Positions 1-7,803 of a stretch of DNA of 64,000 nucleotides are shown in pieces. The DNA lies in NCBI GenBank assembly GCA_959019945.1, contig CAUEQD010000008.1, forward strand, positions 1-64,000, written 5' to 3'. The DNA is from an uncultured Collinsella sp. (lineage in GTDB: Bacteria; Actinomycetota; Coriobacteriia; Coriobacteriales; Coriobacteriaceae). The stretch's first letter is position 1, and the number at the start of each line of letters is the position of its first letter. Position numbers and translations under genes: made by a program. The notes under the pieces were generated by a model, which did no database searches, had not been told where the DNA came from, and saw only the letters and a list, made by a program, of their open reading frames with translations.

Positions 1-155
1 GCCGCGCGGCAAGGAGATATATTGCCAGACCGGAGGGGCCCCGTGGGCGGGAATCTGGGCGTACACATTTCCTACACATCTTGGGATCCGACTAACGTTT
101 GCCAGCCGTTACCTACCGCTCGCCGAGCATCTCTTTATATAAGGCAGTCTCATGG
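1..155. other. Left edge, no gene recognised
   Basis: This stretch lies downstream of the phosphohexomutase stop codon. I see no coding frame, tRNA or clear terminator hairpin in it. Confidence 0.4.
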
Positions 156-1556
156 TTAAAGCGGATACGTCCCCCTAGCTAAAGCACAGCCAGCATCGAG
201 CAACTCATCACGTTCTTCCACCGAGAACCCCTCGGCGTAGACGCGCACCACTGGTTCGGTCCCGCTAGGACGGACCAGCAGCCACGTGTCATCCTCGAAT
301 GACAGACGCAAGCCGTCCATATGACTAACGTTTTGCGGTACCTTGCCACAAATCGACTTGGGGTTTACGCCCGGCAGCAGGGTTCGTAACGTTTCGGCAT
401 CTTCGGCCTCAAGGCGTAAATCGCGTCGACCGTAACTCGTCTTACCAAAACTGTCCTCGAGTTGGTCGACCAGAACGCCCAAAGGCGCGTCTGTCTTTGC
501 CATAAGCTCACACAGAATCAGACAGGCGAGGATTCCATCGCGCTCGGGCATATGCGCGGCGATGCCGATACCACCGGCTTCTTCACCGCCTATGAGGACG
601 CCGCCCTTCTTCATCTCCGCCGCTATATATTTGAAACCGACTGGTTTGACGGTCACGCGGCAGCCAAGCGCCTCGGCAATGCGACGCACGAGCGTCGAGC
701 ATGAAAGATTGACGACGACGCGCCCCTCCAAATTACGAAATTGAACCAAGTCGCCCAAAACGAGCGCCATGATCTGATGCGGATGTATATATCTGCCGCG
801 CTCGTCAACCGCACCGATACGGTCGGCGTCGCCGTCGGTCACCAGACCAGCGCAAGCTCCGTCATCGATAACCGTGCGCTCGCAAGCGTCCACCCAAGGC
901 TCAACGGGGTCGGGGCAGATATCTTCTTGGTCAGACGCCTGCCCGGCGTGAATCTCGTGCACCTCAACGCCAAGCTCGCGCAGCAAGTCGGCTAGATAAC
1001 CCTGGGCTGCGCCGCCCATGGGATCGACAACCACGCGCAGGTGCGCGCCGCGGATGGCTTCGGCATCGACAAACGATGCCACCGCCTGCATATAGTCAGG
1101 AATGATATCCGCGGTGCGATATTGCCCCTCGATCCCCATTGGCTCGGGAGCCATGGTCTCTTCGAGCTCTTCGATGACATCCTGGTTGGCGGTCGAGCCG
1201 TCACCCATGCGAATCTTGAGGCACAGATAACCCTGCGGATGATGGGACCCCGTCACCATGAGCGCGCCGCACGCCTCACCGTCATAAGCCGCCGCCCACG
1301 TAAGGGCAGGGGTCGGAACAGGTCGCGAAGCGAGCACGGCGTCCAGCCCGTGCGCTGCTAGCACGCCCGCCGCAAGCTCAGCGAACTCGCTCGCCAGGGG
1401 CCGGGTGTCGAACCCTATATATACCGTTTTGCCCGGATTGGTCTTTTGCCACAACTCGCCGACGGCATCGGCGATACGGGCAACGTTATCGGCAGTGAAG
1501 TCCTCATCGACGCGAGCGCGCCAACCGTCAGTTCCAAAATGAATTATCGCGCACAC
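156..1556 (-). CDS. Phosphoglucomutase/phosphomannomutase family protein
   Basis: Predicted alpha-D-phosphohexomutase, a cytoplasmic enzyme that moves a phosphate between C1 and C6 of a hexose. The active-site serine loop reads TGSHHP near residue 104, a variant of the common TASHNP. The metal loop DGDADR follows near residue 240, the sugar loop GGEEAGG near 325 and the phosphate loop RPSGTEP near 437, so all four family motifs appear in order. The GTG at 1556 is preferred over an in-frame start at 1616 because a GAGGTG ribosome site lies 7 bases before it and the family begins just ahead of IIHFGTDGWR. The product is 466 residues. The gene stands alone, with no operon partner on its strand. 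Which sugar it prefers cannot be read from the motifs. Confidence 0.9.
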   Translation of the reverse strand: MCAIIHFGTDGWRARVDEDFTADNVARIADAVGELWQKTNPGKTVYIGFDTRPLASEFAELAAGVLAAHGLDAVLASRPVPTPALTWAAAYDGEACGALMVTGSHHPQGYLCLKIRMGDGSTANQDVIEELEETMAPEPMGIEGQYRTADIIPDYMQAVASFVDAEAIRGAHLRVVVDPMGGAAQGYLADLLRELGVEVHEIHAGQASDQEDICPDPVEPWVDACERTVIDDGACAGLVTDGDADRIGAVDERGRYIHPHQIMALVLGDLVQFRNLEGRVVVNLSCSTLVRRIAEALGCRVTVKPVGFKYIAAEMKKGGVLIGGEEAGGIGIAAHMPERDGILACLILCELMAKTDAPLGVLVDQLEDSFGKTSYGRRDLRLEAEDAETLRTLLPGVNPKSICGKVPQNVSHMDGLRLSFEDDTWLLVRPSGTEPVVRVYAEGFSVEERDELLDAGCALARGTYPL

Positions 1557-1680
1557 GCGCAGACACCTCACAGTGTTTGGATCATGGTACGCGTGAGGTA
1601 TACCCGCAACACGCACTCAGCAACCTGCCGGCACCAGCATTCACCATTTGGGCAAATGCTGCCGAGGACATGCAAGCAAT

Positions 1681-1710
1681 AAAAAAAACCGCCCCGTATG
1701 GAGCGGTTTT
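1681..1710 (-). terminator. Rho-independent terminator of the methyltransferase gene
   Basis: An 8-bp stem AAAACCGC/GCGGTTTT with a 10-base loop is followed on the minus strand by a run of T. It lies 6 bases beyond the stop codon of the homocysteine methyltransferase gene. Confidence 0.85.
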
Positions 1711-1715
1711 GCCCT

Positions 1716-2609
1716 TTATATATCGAGCGCCTCGGCCATCGCTGCCGTAGTGATTGCCGTGGTTCCACAGCAACTGCCCACCATTGCGGCGCCGGCATGT
1801 CTCCATTCGATGCATGCGCGCGCGAAAGCTTCGGGATTCTCGTGCCATACGGGGCCATCCTGAGTCTGGACCGGATCGCCTACGTTGGGACGCACCGTAA
1901 CGGGAGTAGTCGCCGATGCAACCATCCTGGGCACCGCCGCATTCGCGGCCGCAAGCGAACAGCAATTAACACCAACCGAGTTTGCGCCGTGTTTTTCGGC
2001 GTACAAAACGGCTGCCTCGATGTTGAGGCCATCGCCCAGCAGGTCGCCTTTATCGTCAACGACAAAACTCACCAGAACAGGCATGCCGTCGGCGGCATCT
2101 CGGGCGCCGGCAAGCATGGGCTGCAGATTACGGATAGACGTCACCGTCTCGATCAGCAGACCGTCAACACCAGCATTGAGCAAGGCGTGCGCCTGTTCGC
2201 GCGCAATGCCGCGGATTTCACGATACTCGACAGAGTCCTCGGCAAACCACTCAATACCGATCGGGCCCATCGAGCCCAGCAGTAGCTGAGGGTGCGCCTG
2301 GCGGGCATCGTCGACGGCCCCGCGATTGACCTCCGCCACGGACGGCGCAATCTGGTCGTGCTTGAGGGCATAGCTCGATGCCTGAAAGGTATTGGTAATG
2401 AGCACCTGCGCGCCGGCGGCGACATACAAGCGATGGATACGAGAAACGGTCTGCGGCTCTGCCAGATTCCAAAACGCCGGTGGAATGTCGGCGGCATCGT
2501 ACTCACTCAACAAAACACTGCCCATGGGGCCCTGCGCCAACAAGGTCTCGCTCGACAAGCGGCGCGTAAGTTCCTCGGCACCAAAGCGGTTGTAATAACT
2601 CGTATCCAT
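1716..2609 (-). CDS. mmuM: Homocysteine S-methyltransferase family protein
   Basis: A single-domain member of the homocysteine-binding methyltransferase family (the fold of MmuM, BHMT and the MetH N-terminus), which moves a methyl group to homocysteine to make methionine. The zinc-binding cysteines are visible: GVNCC in the second half and the paired cysteines of GSCCGT near the C-terminus. The early segment LLAQGPMGSVL matches the family's N-terminal GAMGT-type loop. At 297 residues it has the usual length for a free-standing enzyme. It begins 10 bases after the stop of the DtxR-type regulator, so the two are probably co-transcribed. The methyl donor (S-methylmethionine or another) is not settled by sequence. 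Confidence 0.85.
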   Translation of the reverse strand: MDTSYYNRFGAEELTRRLSSETLLAQGPMGSVLLSEYDAADIPPAFWNLAEPQTVSRIHRLYVAAGAQVLITNTFQASSYALKHDQIAPSVAEVNRGAVDDARQAHPQLLLGSMGPIGIEWFAEDSVEYREIRGIAREQAHALLNAGVDGLLIETVTSIRNLQPMLAGARDAADGMPVLVSFVVDDKGDLLGDGLNIEAAVLYAEKHGANSVGVNCCSLAAANAAVPRMVASATTPVTVRPNVGDPVQTQDGPVWHENPEAFARACIEWRHAGAAMVGSCCGTTAITTAAMAEALDI

Positions 2610-2619
2610 ATATATCCCG

Positions 2620-3042
2620 CTATTCCTCGACGCTGATTCCCTGCTTTTCGAGATAGGCGAGCCAGCGGCTCATCGTGTCCTCGGATAGCGCATGCTCCAT
2701 CATGCAGGCCTCGGAATCGGCTCGCTCAAATTCGACACCGAGCTCCTGAACCAAAAACGTGCGGATGAGGCGATGACGGTACCAGATAGCCGTGCCAACC
2801 TCGCGGCCGCGATCGGTCAGGATCACCTTGCCGTAGTGCGATTGCTCGACAAGCTCGGATGCCTTGAGAGCCGAAACCGCTTTATTGACCGATGCCTTGG
2901 AGACGCCAAGGCGCTGCGCGATGTCGACCGATCGCACGCCGTTGGTTTCCCCCTCTTCGCTTTCAATGCGAACCATGCACTCCAAGTAGTCTTCGTTCGC
3001 CACCGTCAGATGTAGTTCGCGCGAGCTATTTGTCGTATCCAT
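2620..3042 (-). CDS. DtxR/MntR-family metal-dependent transcriptional regulator
   Basis: A 140-residue metal-responsive repressor with an N-terminal winged helix-turn-helix (DIAQRLGVSKASVNKAVSAL) and a metal-binding dimerisation region. The ligand set is mixed. EDYLE resembles the Asp8/Glu11 pair of MntR, and the His in YRHRL matches His77. The E99xxEH box reads CMMEH, with Cys in place of Glu, as in DtxR/IdeR. Manganese or iron sensing therefore cannot be assigned. There is no C-terminal SH3-like domain. The ATG at 3042 follows a purine-rich site; an alternative start lies 7 codons upstream. The gene is divergent from pepT across a palindrome at 3097-3114 and is followed by the methyltransferase gene. 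Confidence 0.85.
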   Translation of the reverse strand: MDTTNSSRELHLTVANEDYLECMVRIESEEGETNGVRSVDIAQRLGVSKASVNKAVSALKASELVEQSHYGKVILTDRGREVGTAIWYRHRLIRTFLVQELGVEFERADSEACMMEHALSEDTMSRWLAYLEKQGISVEE

Positions 3043-3073
3043 GATCTTCCGTCCCTTCTGCATTCAATGGCTG

Positions 3074-3124
3074 ATTCTACCCCATCCAAGCGTCGTGGTA
3101 TGCCGTGGCATACCGTGCTAGAGT
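3074..3124. promoter_or_regulatory. Divergent promoter region with an operator-like palindrome
   Basis: The palindrome GGTATGCCGTGGCATACC (3097-3114) has perfect 8-bp arms. A TAGAAT -10 box for the regulator gene lies at 3074-3079 on the minus strand. An extended -10, TGCTAGAGT, for pepT lies at 3116-3124. The palindrome covers the -35 position of the first and the spacer of the second, a typical operator position. That the neighbouring DtxR-type protein binds here is inference. Confidence 0.55.
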
Positions 3125-3162
3125 TCTTGTTGCACACGACGACCAAGATTGGAGCGGTCTTT

Positions 3163-4410
3163 ATGGAAAACACCACCACGAGCCCCGATGTCCTCGAACG
3201 CTTTTTGCGCTACGTCCAGATCAACACGCAGTCCGAGGATGCAAACTGCGACCAGGTACCCTCGAGCGCCGTTCAGTTTGACCTTGCCAACGTGCTGGCT
3301 GAAGAGCTGCGCGAGCTTGGTGCGGAAGATGCCCACGTGACCGAGCACGCCTATGTCTGCGCGCATATCCCCGCAAGTGCGGGCGCTGAGGACAAGCCCG
3401 CCCTGGGCCTGATCGCCCATCTCGACACCACCGAAGTTGCACCGGGCGCCGGCGTGAAGCCGCACATCGTACACTACGAAGGCGGCGACCTGGTCTGCGG
3501 CACGGTTGACGGTAAGCCCGTTGCCATGAGTACCGCCAAGCTTCCCGCCCTGAATGACCTCGCGGGTGAGGACCTGGTCTGCAGCGATGGCACCACGCTG
3601 CTGGGCGCGGACGACAAGGCAGGCGTCGCCGAGATCATGTCGCTTGTCGCGCGTATCGCTCAGGACCCTTCTCTGCCCCATCCCGCACTCGGCATTTGCT
3701 TCTGCCCTGACGAGGAGATCGGCCACGGAGCCGAGCTGTTGGATATCGATACCTTTGGCTGCAAGTACGCCTACACGGTCGACGGCGGCCCCATCGGCGA
3801 GCTGGAGTGGGAGTGCTTCAATGCCGCCGAGGCGACCGTCCGCTTTGAGGGCCAGTCCATCCACCCGGGCGACGCCAAAGGCCGTATGGTCAACGCAGGC
3901 AATCTGTTCTGCGACTTCAACGCGTTGCTCCCCTACGTGCAGCGCCCGGAGTATACGGAAGGCTACGAGGGCTTTTATCACCTTGAGGGCGTATCTGCGA
4001 CCGTCGATCACGCCACAGCGCGCTATATCGTCCGCGACCATGACGCCGCCAAGTTCCAGCAGAAACTCGACCTTATCGATGCCGCCGCCTCGATGCTCAA
4101 CCAGCGTCTGGGTGAGGAGCGCGTGACGGTCGAGATTAAGCAGCAGTATCGAAATATGGCCGAAATCGTTCGTGACTATCCCGAGCTTATTGATGTTGCC
4201 AAGGAAGCCTACCTTGCCTGCGGCGTTGAGCCCCAAGTGCTGCCGATTCGCGGCGGCACCGACGGCGCCCAGCTGTCGTTCCGCGGTCTGCCCTGCCCCA
4301 ACCTTTCCACCGGCGGCTATTGCTACCACGGCGTCAACGAGTTCGTCCCGGTCAGTTCGCTCGTCAAGATGACCGACGTGCTCCAGGAGCTCGTCGCCCG
4401 TTTCGCATAA
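3163..4410 (+). CDS. pepT: Peptidase T (tripeptide aminopeptidase)
   Basis: A cytoplasmic M20B zinc aminopeptidase that removes the N-terminal residue from tripeptides. The di-zinc ligands appear in order: HLDTTE near residue 87, GADDKAG near 149, the catalytic CPDEEIGHGA near 182, TVDGGPIGELEWE near 206, and a final His in GGYCYHGVNEF. The 415 residues match the family length. The ATG at 3163 has GGAG 8 bases before it; an in-frame upstream start at 3067 would run through the promoter and operator region and is rejected. The gene is monocistronic, divergent from the DtxR-type regulator, and ends in a strong terminator. Confidence 0.95.
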   Translation: MENTTTSPDVLERFLRYVQINTQSEDANCDQVPSSAVQFDLANVLAEELRELGAEDAHVTEHAYVCAHIPASAGAEDKPALGLIAHLDTTEVAPGAGVKPHIVHYEGGDLVCGTVDGKPVAMSTAKLPALNDLAGEDLVCSDGTTLLGADDKAGVAEIMSLVARIAQDPSLPHPALGICFCPDEEIGHGAELLDIDTFGCKYAYTVDGGPIGELEWECFNAAEATVRFEGQSIHPGDAKGRMVNAGNLFCDFNALLPYVQRPEYTEGYEGFYHLEGVSATVDHATARYIVRDHDAAKFQQKLDLIDAAASMLNQRLGEERVTVEIKQQYRNMAEIVRDYPELIDVAKEAYLACGVEPQVLPIRGGTDGAQLSFRGLPCPNLSTGGYCYHGVNEFVPVSSLVKMTDVLQELVARFA

Positions 4411-4436
4411 GACTGGCCGCATAAGCCCAAAAGACG

Positions 4437-4474
4437 AATCGCCCCGTCCTCAACCGAGAACGGGGCGATTTTTT
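4437..4474 (+). terminator. Rho-independent terminator of pepT
   Basis: An 11-bp perfect stem AATCGCCCCGT/ACGGGGCGATT with a 12-base loop is followed by a T run, 27 bases beyond the pepT stop. Confidence 0.9.
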
Positions 4475-4499
4475 GCTGCAATGAGAACAGGTTGACGCG

Positions 4500-4618
4500 C
4501 GCCAGCCTCTTGACGCAAGGAGCGTCCCAAACTGCCGGCACATGAGGAACGTCCCCAAGTGCCAAGTGCATCAAGAGTGTCCCCTTTGACCAGTCGTTTA
4601 AGAACGTCCCCAATGACT
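4500..4618. repeat. Four degenerate GTCCC-type REP half-sites
   Basis: The stretch holds four spaced relatives of one motif: GGAGCGTCCC, GGAACGTCCCCAAGTGCC, AGAGTGTCCCC and AGAACGTCCCC. The second recurs exactly near 43785-43802. Together with the nested element that follows, they fill the convergent gap between pepT and the LCP gene. No gene is present. Confidence 0.6.
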
Positions 4619-4786
4619 AACGTCGCAGGTTGAGGACGGGCAGCGAGCGGGTCGCATTTGAGACAAGGTGACGTGAAACGAAAGGGCGCTGACCTTCTGG
4701 TCGCGCCCTTGAAGTTGAACGTCAGATTGTCCAAATGCGGCCCGCGCAGCGTCAAGCGGTTACGCGGTTTGGTAAAACCGCGTAAC
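4619..4786 (-). repeat. Nested-hairpin intergenic element, copy A
   Basis: One of four copies in this window. On the + strand it has a conserved edge (GCAGGTTGAGGACGGGCAGC), a long outer stem (4647-4666 with 4727-4745), an inner stem GGGCGC..GCGCCC capped by GACC-TTCT-GGTC, the conserved CGCAGCGTC edge, and a terminal hairpin GTTACGCGGTTT..AAACCGCGTAAC. On the minus strand it starts one base after the LCP stop codon. A single A is bulged in the outer stem, as in every copy. Confidence 0.8.
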
Positions 4787-4787
4787 T

Positions 4788-6023
4788 CTAGTAGTTGGCT
4801 TCGTAGCCGTTGCCGTCGCCGGTGGGCTCTTCGTAGTAGTCCGAATCGCTCGAATCGCTTGAGTCATCGGAATCGTCAGAGCTGACCGATGAAGTTGCGG
4901 TACCGTTTGCGTAGTCGTCAGACGTGTTGTTGTTCAGGTCGCCGATCGTAGAACTGGAACCGTCGGAAAGACCCATGGTGTTGGGACCCTTGGGATTCTT
5001 GCCGGCATCGACGCGCTCCATCATTTCCTTGAGCTCGTCCTCGTAGACAAAGACGTAGCTCACACCGTCGATCATGGTGCTGTCGTCGGCGTACGAGGGC
5101 AGGTTGGCCGAGTAGATACCGTCGACATCCATACCGCGCATGGCGTTGACCGTAGCCACGATATCCTGAACGCTCATATCGGTTACGAGCATATCGGACA
5201 GCGAATTAACCAGGCCAAAAATCTTCGTGGCATCGAAGTTATTGAGAATCTGGTTGGCAAGGGCGCCAAGCACCTGACGCTGGTGGCGCATGCGCGTGTA
5301 ATCGCCGTCGGCATAGGTGTAGCGGCAGCGGGCATAGGTAAGGGCGGTGGCACCGTCCATATGCTGCTGGCCAGCGGTAATCTTAATATCCAGGTGCTCG
5401 GGGTCGTCAACATCATCGGTTGCGTTAATGTCGATACCGCCAACCGAATCAATCAGCGCCTGCATACCGTCGAAGCTGACCTCGGCATAGTGGGAAATCT
5501 GAACACCGCACAGCTCGTTGACCGCCTCGACCATGGCCTCGGCGCCGCCAACGGTATGGCAGGCGTTGATCTTCATGGTCTCGCCCTTGTACTCGACCTT
5601 GGTGTCGCGCGGAACGGAAATGAGCGTCGCCTGCTTTTGCGTGGGGTCGATGCGTGCCAGGATAATCGAGTCGGCACGATACGTATCCTCGCCCGGACGG
5701 CCGTCGGTGCCAAGAAGCAGCACGTAGAACGGATCCTTTGCCTCATCGGTGTCAACCAGAACCCGACGCAGATTATCGGTAATGACATTAGAATCGCCGA
5801 GCTTGCCCATAATGGTAGCAAACCACAGGCCGGCAGCGGTAGTGGCACTCAGCAGCACACCAAGCACGACAATGAGCGCGACGTGACGAATCGTGTGGCT
5901 ACGACGACGTTGACGAGCGCGCTCGGAATAGCGAGCCACGTTATCGCGACTGTAGATCTTGGCCTGCGCACCAGTTGAGGGTCTTCGGGCGGTGGTATCC
6001 GCGAGGGGCTTTTTATTAAACAT
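4788..6023 (-). CDS. LytR-CpsA-Psr (LCP) family cell-wall ligase
   Basis: A membrane-anchored phosphotransferase of the LCP family, which attaches polyprenyl-linked glycopolymers to peptidoglycan outside the cell. A short basic cytoplasmic N-terminus (about residues 1-45) precedes one membrane helix (HVALIVVLGVLLSATTAAGL). The extracellular catalytic domain follows, with LLLGTDGR, RADSIILARID, SVPRDT and the TYARCRYTYADGDYTRMRHQRQ region carrying the conserved arginines. The last 60 residues are a low-complexity Ser/Asp tail. ATG 6023 is preferred over a TTG two codons upstream. It starts 12 bases after murA, so the two are probably co-transcribed. The glycopolymer is unknown. Nested element A abuts its stop codon. 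Confidence 0.9.
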   Translation of the reverse strand: MFNKKPLADTTARRPSTGAQAKIYSRDNVARYSERARQRRRSHTIRHVALIVVLGVLLSATTAAGLWFATIMGKLGDSNVITDNLRRVLVDTDEAKDPFYVLLLGTDGRPGEDTYRADSIILARIDPTQKQATLISVPRDTKVEYKGETMKINACHTVGGAEAMVEAVNELCGVQISHYAEVSFDGMQALIDSVGGIDINATDDVDDPEHLDIKITAGQQHMDGATALTYARCRYTYADGDYTRMRHQRQVLGALANQILNNFDATKIFGLVNSLSDMLVTDMSVQDIVATVNAMRGMDVDGIYSANLPSYADDSTMIDGVSYVFVYEDELKEMMERVDAGKNPKGPNTMGLSDGSSSTIGDLNNNTSDDYANGTATSSVSSDDSDDSSDSSDSDYYEEPTGDGNGYEANY

Positions 6024-6035
6024 AGGCAACCTGTA

Positions 6036-7319
6036 TTAGTAGATGACGGGATCGGGGACGGAAGCATGCTCGACATGCGCGCCGAGCGCCTGCAGCTTTT
6101 CGACAAACTGCTCGTAGCCGCGCTTGATGTGATGGATGGCCGAAACCTCGGTCGTCCCGTCGGCGATCAAGCCCGCTACGACGAGGGCCGCTCCGCCACG
6201 CAGATCGGGCGAGGTAACCTGTGCACCCGAGAAGCCCTTGACGCCATGAATCATGGCATGATGGCTCTCGATACGAATGTCGGCACCCATGCGCACCAGC
6301 TCAGAGGCAAACATAAAGCGATTCTCGAAGATGTTCTCGGTAATAACGGAACTGCCGTCGGCAAGGGCGGAGAGCACCATAATCTGCGCCTGCATGTCCG
6401 TCGGGAAGCCGGGGAACGGAAGCGTCTGGATGTCGACCGGCTTGATACGCTCGGCACGGTTTACATGGACGCCATCCTCGACGCGCTCGCAGTCGATACC
6501 CATGAGCTCCATCTTCTTGAGCACCATGCCCAAGTGAATGGGGCAAAAGCCCGTGACATCGACACCGCGATCGTCGGCCATCAACGCACCGGCAACGATA
6601 AAGGTACCGGCCTCGATGCGGTCGCCCACCACGCGATGGGTAACGGGATGCAGCTCTTCCACGCCCTCGATGGTCACGACGGGCGTACCCGCGCCGACAA
6701 TCTTGGCGCCCATCTCGTTGAGCATGTTGGCGAGATCGACGATCTCGGGCTCGCGGGCGGCATTGTCGATAACCGTGGTGCCCTGCGCGCGCACGGATGC
6801 CATGATGAGGTTCTCGGTCGCACCGACGCTGGCGAACTCGAGCGTGACGGTGGTACCGCGCAGACCTTGGGGCGCATTAGCGTTGATGTAGCCGTGGGCG
6901 GTATCGAACTCAACGCCCAGGGCCTCAAGACCAAGAATGTGCATATCGATCTTGCGAGCACCCAGGTTGCAGCCGCCCGGCATGGCGATCTTGGCGCGAT
7001 GGAAGCGACCCAGCAGGGGTCCCATCACGGCGGTGGAAGCACGCATCTTGGCAACGAGCTCGTAGGGGGCCTCCCAAGAATCGACCTGAGAGGTATCAAT
7101 CTCGAGCGTGTGCTCGTCAAGGACATCGATTGTGGCGCCCATACCCTTGAGCACCTTGCCCATCACGTGGACATCGGAAATATCGGGCACGTTCTGCAGC
7201 GTCGTCTTGCCCGGCGCCAGAAGCGTTGCCGCCATGAGTTTGAGCGCGGAGTTCTTGGCGCCCGAAACGGGCACAGAGCCTCCGATGGCGTGGCCACCCT
7301 CAACGCGGATAATATCCAA
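6036..7319 (-). CDS. murA: UDP-N-acetylglucosamine 1-carboxyvinyltransferase
   Basis: MurA catalyses the first committed step of peptidoglycan synthesis, moving enolpyruvate from PEP to UDP-GlcNAc in the cytoplasm. The start MDIIRVEGGHAIGGSVPVSGAKNSALKL carries the family's substrate-binding Lys and Asn. The catalytic loop PGGCNLG near residue 118 has the Cys that fosfomycin alkylates, so this copy is predicted to be sensitive by that criterion. RMHQRQ-type motifs are absent, as expected for this family, and the C-terminal FPTDMQAQ and RGGAALV segments are present. The 427 residues match the family length. It lies just after the atp operon terminator and is followed by an LCP protein gene, so two wall-assembly functions are paired. 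Confidence 0.97.
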   Translation of the reverse strand: MDIIRVEGGHAIGGSVPVSGAKNSALKLMAATLLAPGKTTLQNVPDISDVHVMGKVLKGMGATIDVLDEHTLEIDTSQVDSWEAPYELVAKMRASTAVMGPLLGRFHRAKIAMPGGCNLGARKIDMHILGLEALGVEFDTAHGYINANAPQGLRGTTVTLEFASVGATENLIMASVRAQGTTVIDNAAREPEIVDLANMLNEMGAKIVGAGTPVVTIEGVEELHPVTHRVVGDRIEAGTFIVAGALMADDRGVDVTGFCPIHLGMVLKKMELMGIDCERVEDGVHVNRAERIKPVDIQTLPFPGFPTDMQAQIMVLSALADGSSVITENIFENRFMFASELVRMGADIRIESHHAMIHGVKGFSGAQVTSPDLRGGAALVVAGLIADGTTEVSAIHHIKRGYEQFVEKLQALGAHVEHASVPDPVIY

Positions 7320-7330
7320 GGTCTACCCTT

Positions 7331-7370
7331 TCAAAAAGCATGCCCGGGATGGCTGGGCCATCCCGGGCAT
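7331..7370 (-). terminator. Terminator of the atp operon
   Basis: A 14-bp perfect stem ATGCCCGGGATGGC with its complement and a 3-base loop is followed on the minus strand by GCTTTTTG. It lies between atpC and murA. Confidence 0.88.
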
Positions 7371-7407
7371 GATGTGTTCGCAAATGGTCGAACGCTAAAT
7401 CGTTTGA

Positions 7408-7800
7408 CTATTGGGCAAGCTTGAGCTTACACCATGCGATTTCATTATAGAGGTAGGCGCGGCGTGCATCATCCTCCGACAAATTACCCAGCTTCTCTTC
7501 AAAACCTTGAATATCAGCTTTAAGCTTGTCGGCATCGACGGTCGCCAAATCGCAAGCGCGCTCGGCGAGAACGGTCACGACATCGTCCGCAACCTGGGCA
7601 TAGCCGCCGGCCACGGCAAACGTGTGGTCGACAGTGCCCATGGCCTTATCGGAAACGCGAACGTAACCGCGGTCGATCGTGCAGATCTCGCTGGAGTGAG
7701 CAGGCAGAACGCCAAACTCGCCATCCGTGGACGGAATCGACACAAACGCAGCGTCGCCCTCATAGGCGCAGCTCACGGGGCACACGATGCGGATACGCAT
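7408..7800 (-). CDS. atpC: ATP synthase F1 subunit epsilon
   Basis: Epsilon is part of the central stalk of F1 and can inhibit ATP hydrolysis. The N-terminal beta-sandwich is recognisable (CPVSCAYEGDAAFVSIPSTDGEFGVLPAHS), followed by a two-helix C-terminal region (DADKLKADIQGFEEKLGNL). The 130 residues are close to the usual length. It is the last gene of the operon, 3 bases after atpD, with a strong terminator downstream. Confidence 0.95.
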   Translation of the reverse strand: MRIRIVCPVSCAYEGDAAFVSIPSTDGEFGVLPAHSSEICTIDRGYVRVSDKAMGTVDHTFAVAGGYAQVADDVVTVLAERACDLATVDADKLKADIQGFEEKLGNLSEDDARRAYLYNEIAWCKLKLAQ

Positions 7801-7803
7801 AAC

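Noticed and set aside
4619..4786. Element A as an ordinary Rho-independent terminator
   Set aside because: Its terminal hairpin lacks a T run, and the element has conserved primary-sequence edges and nested covarying stems, which a terminator does not need.
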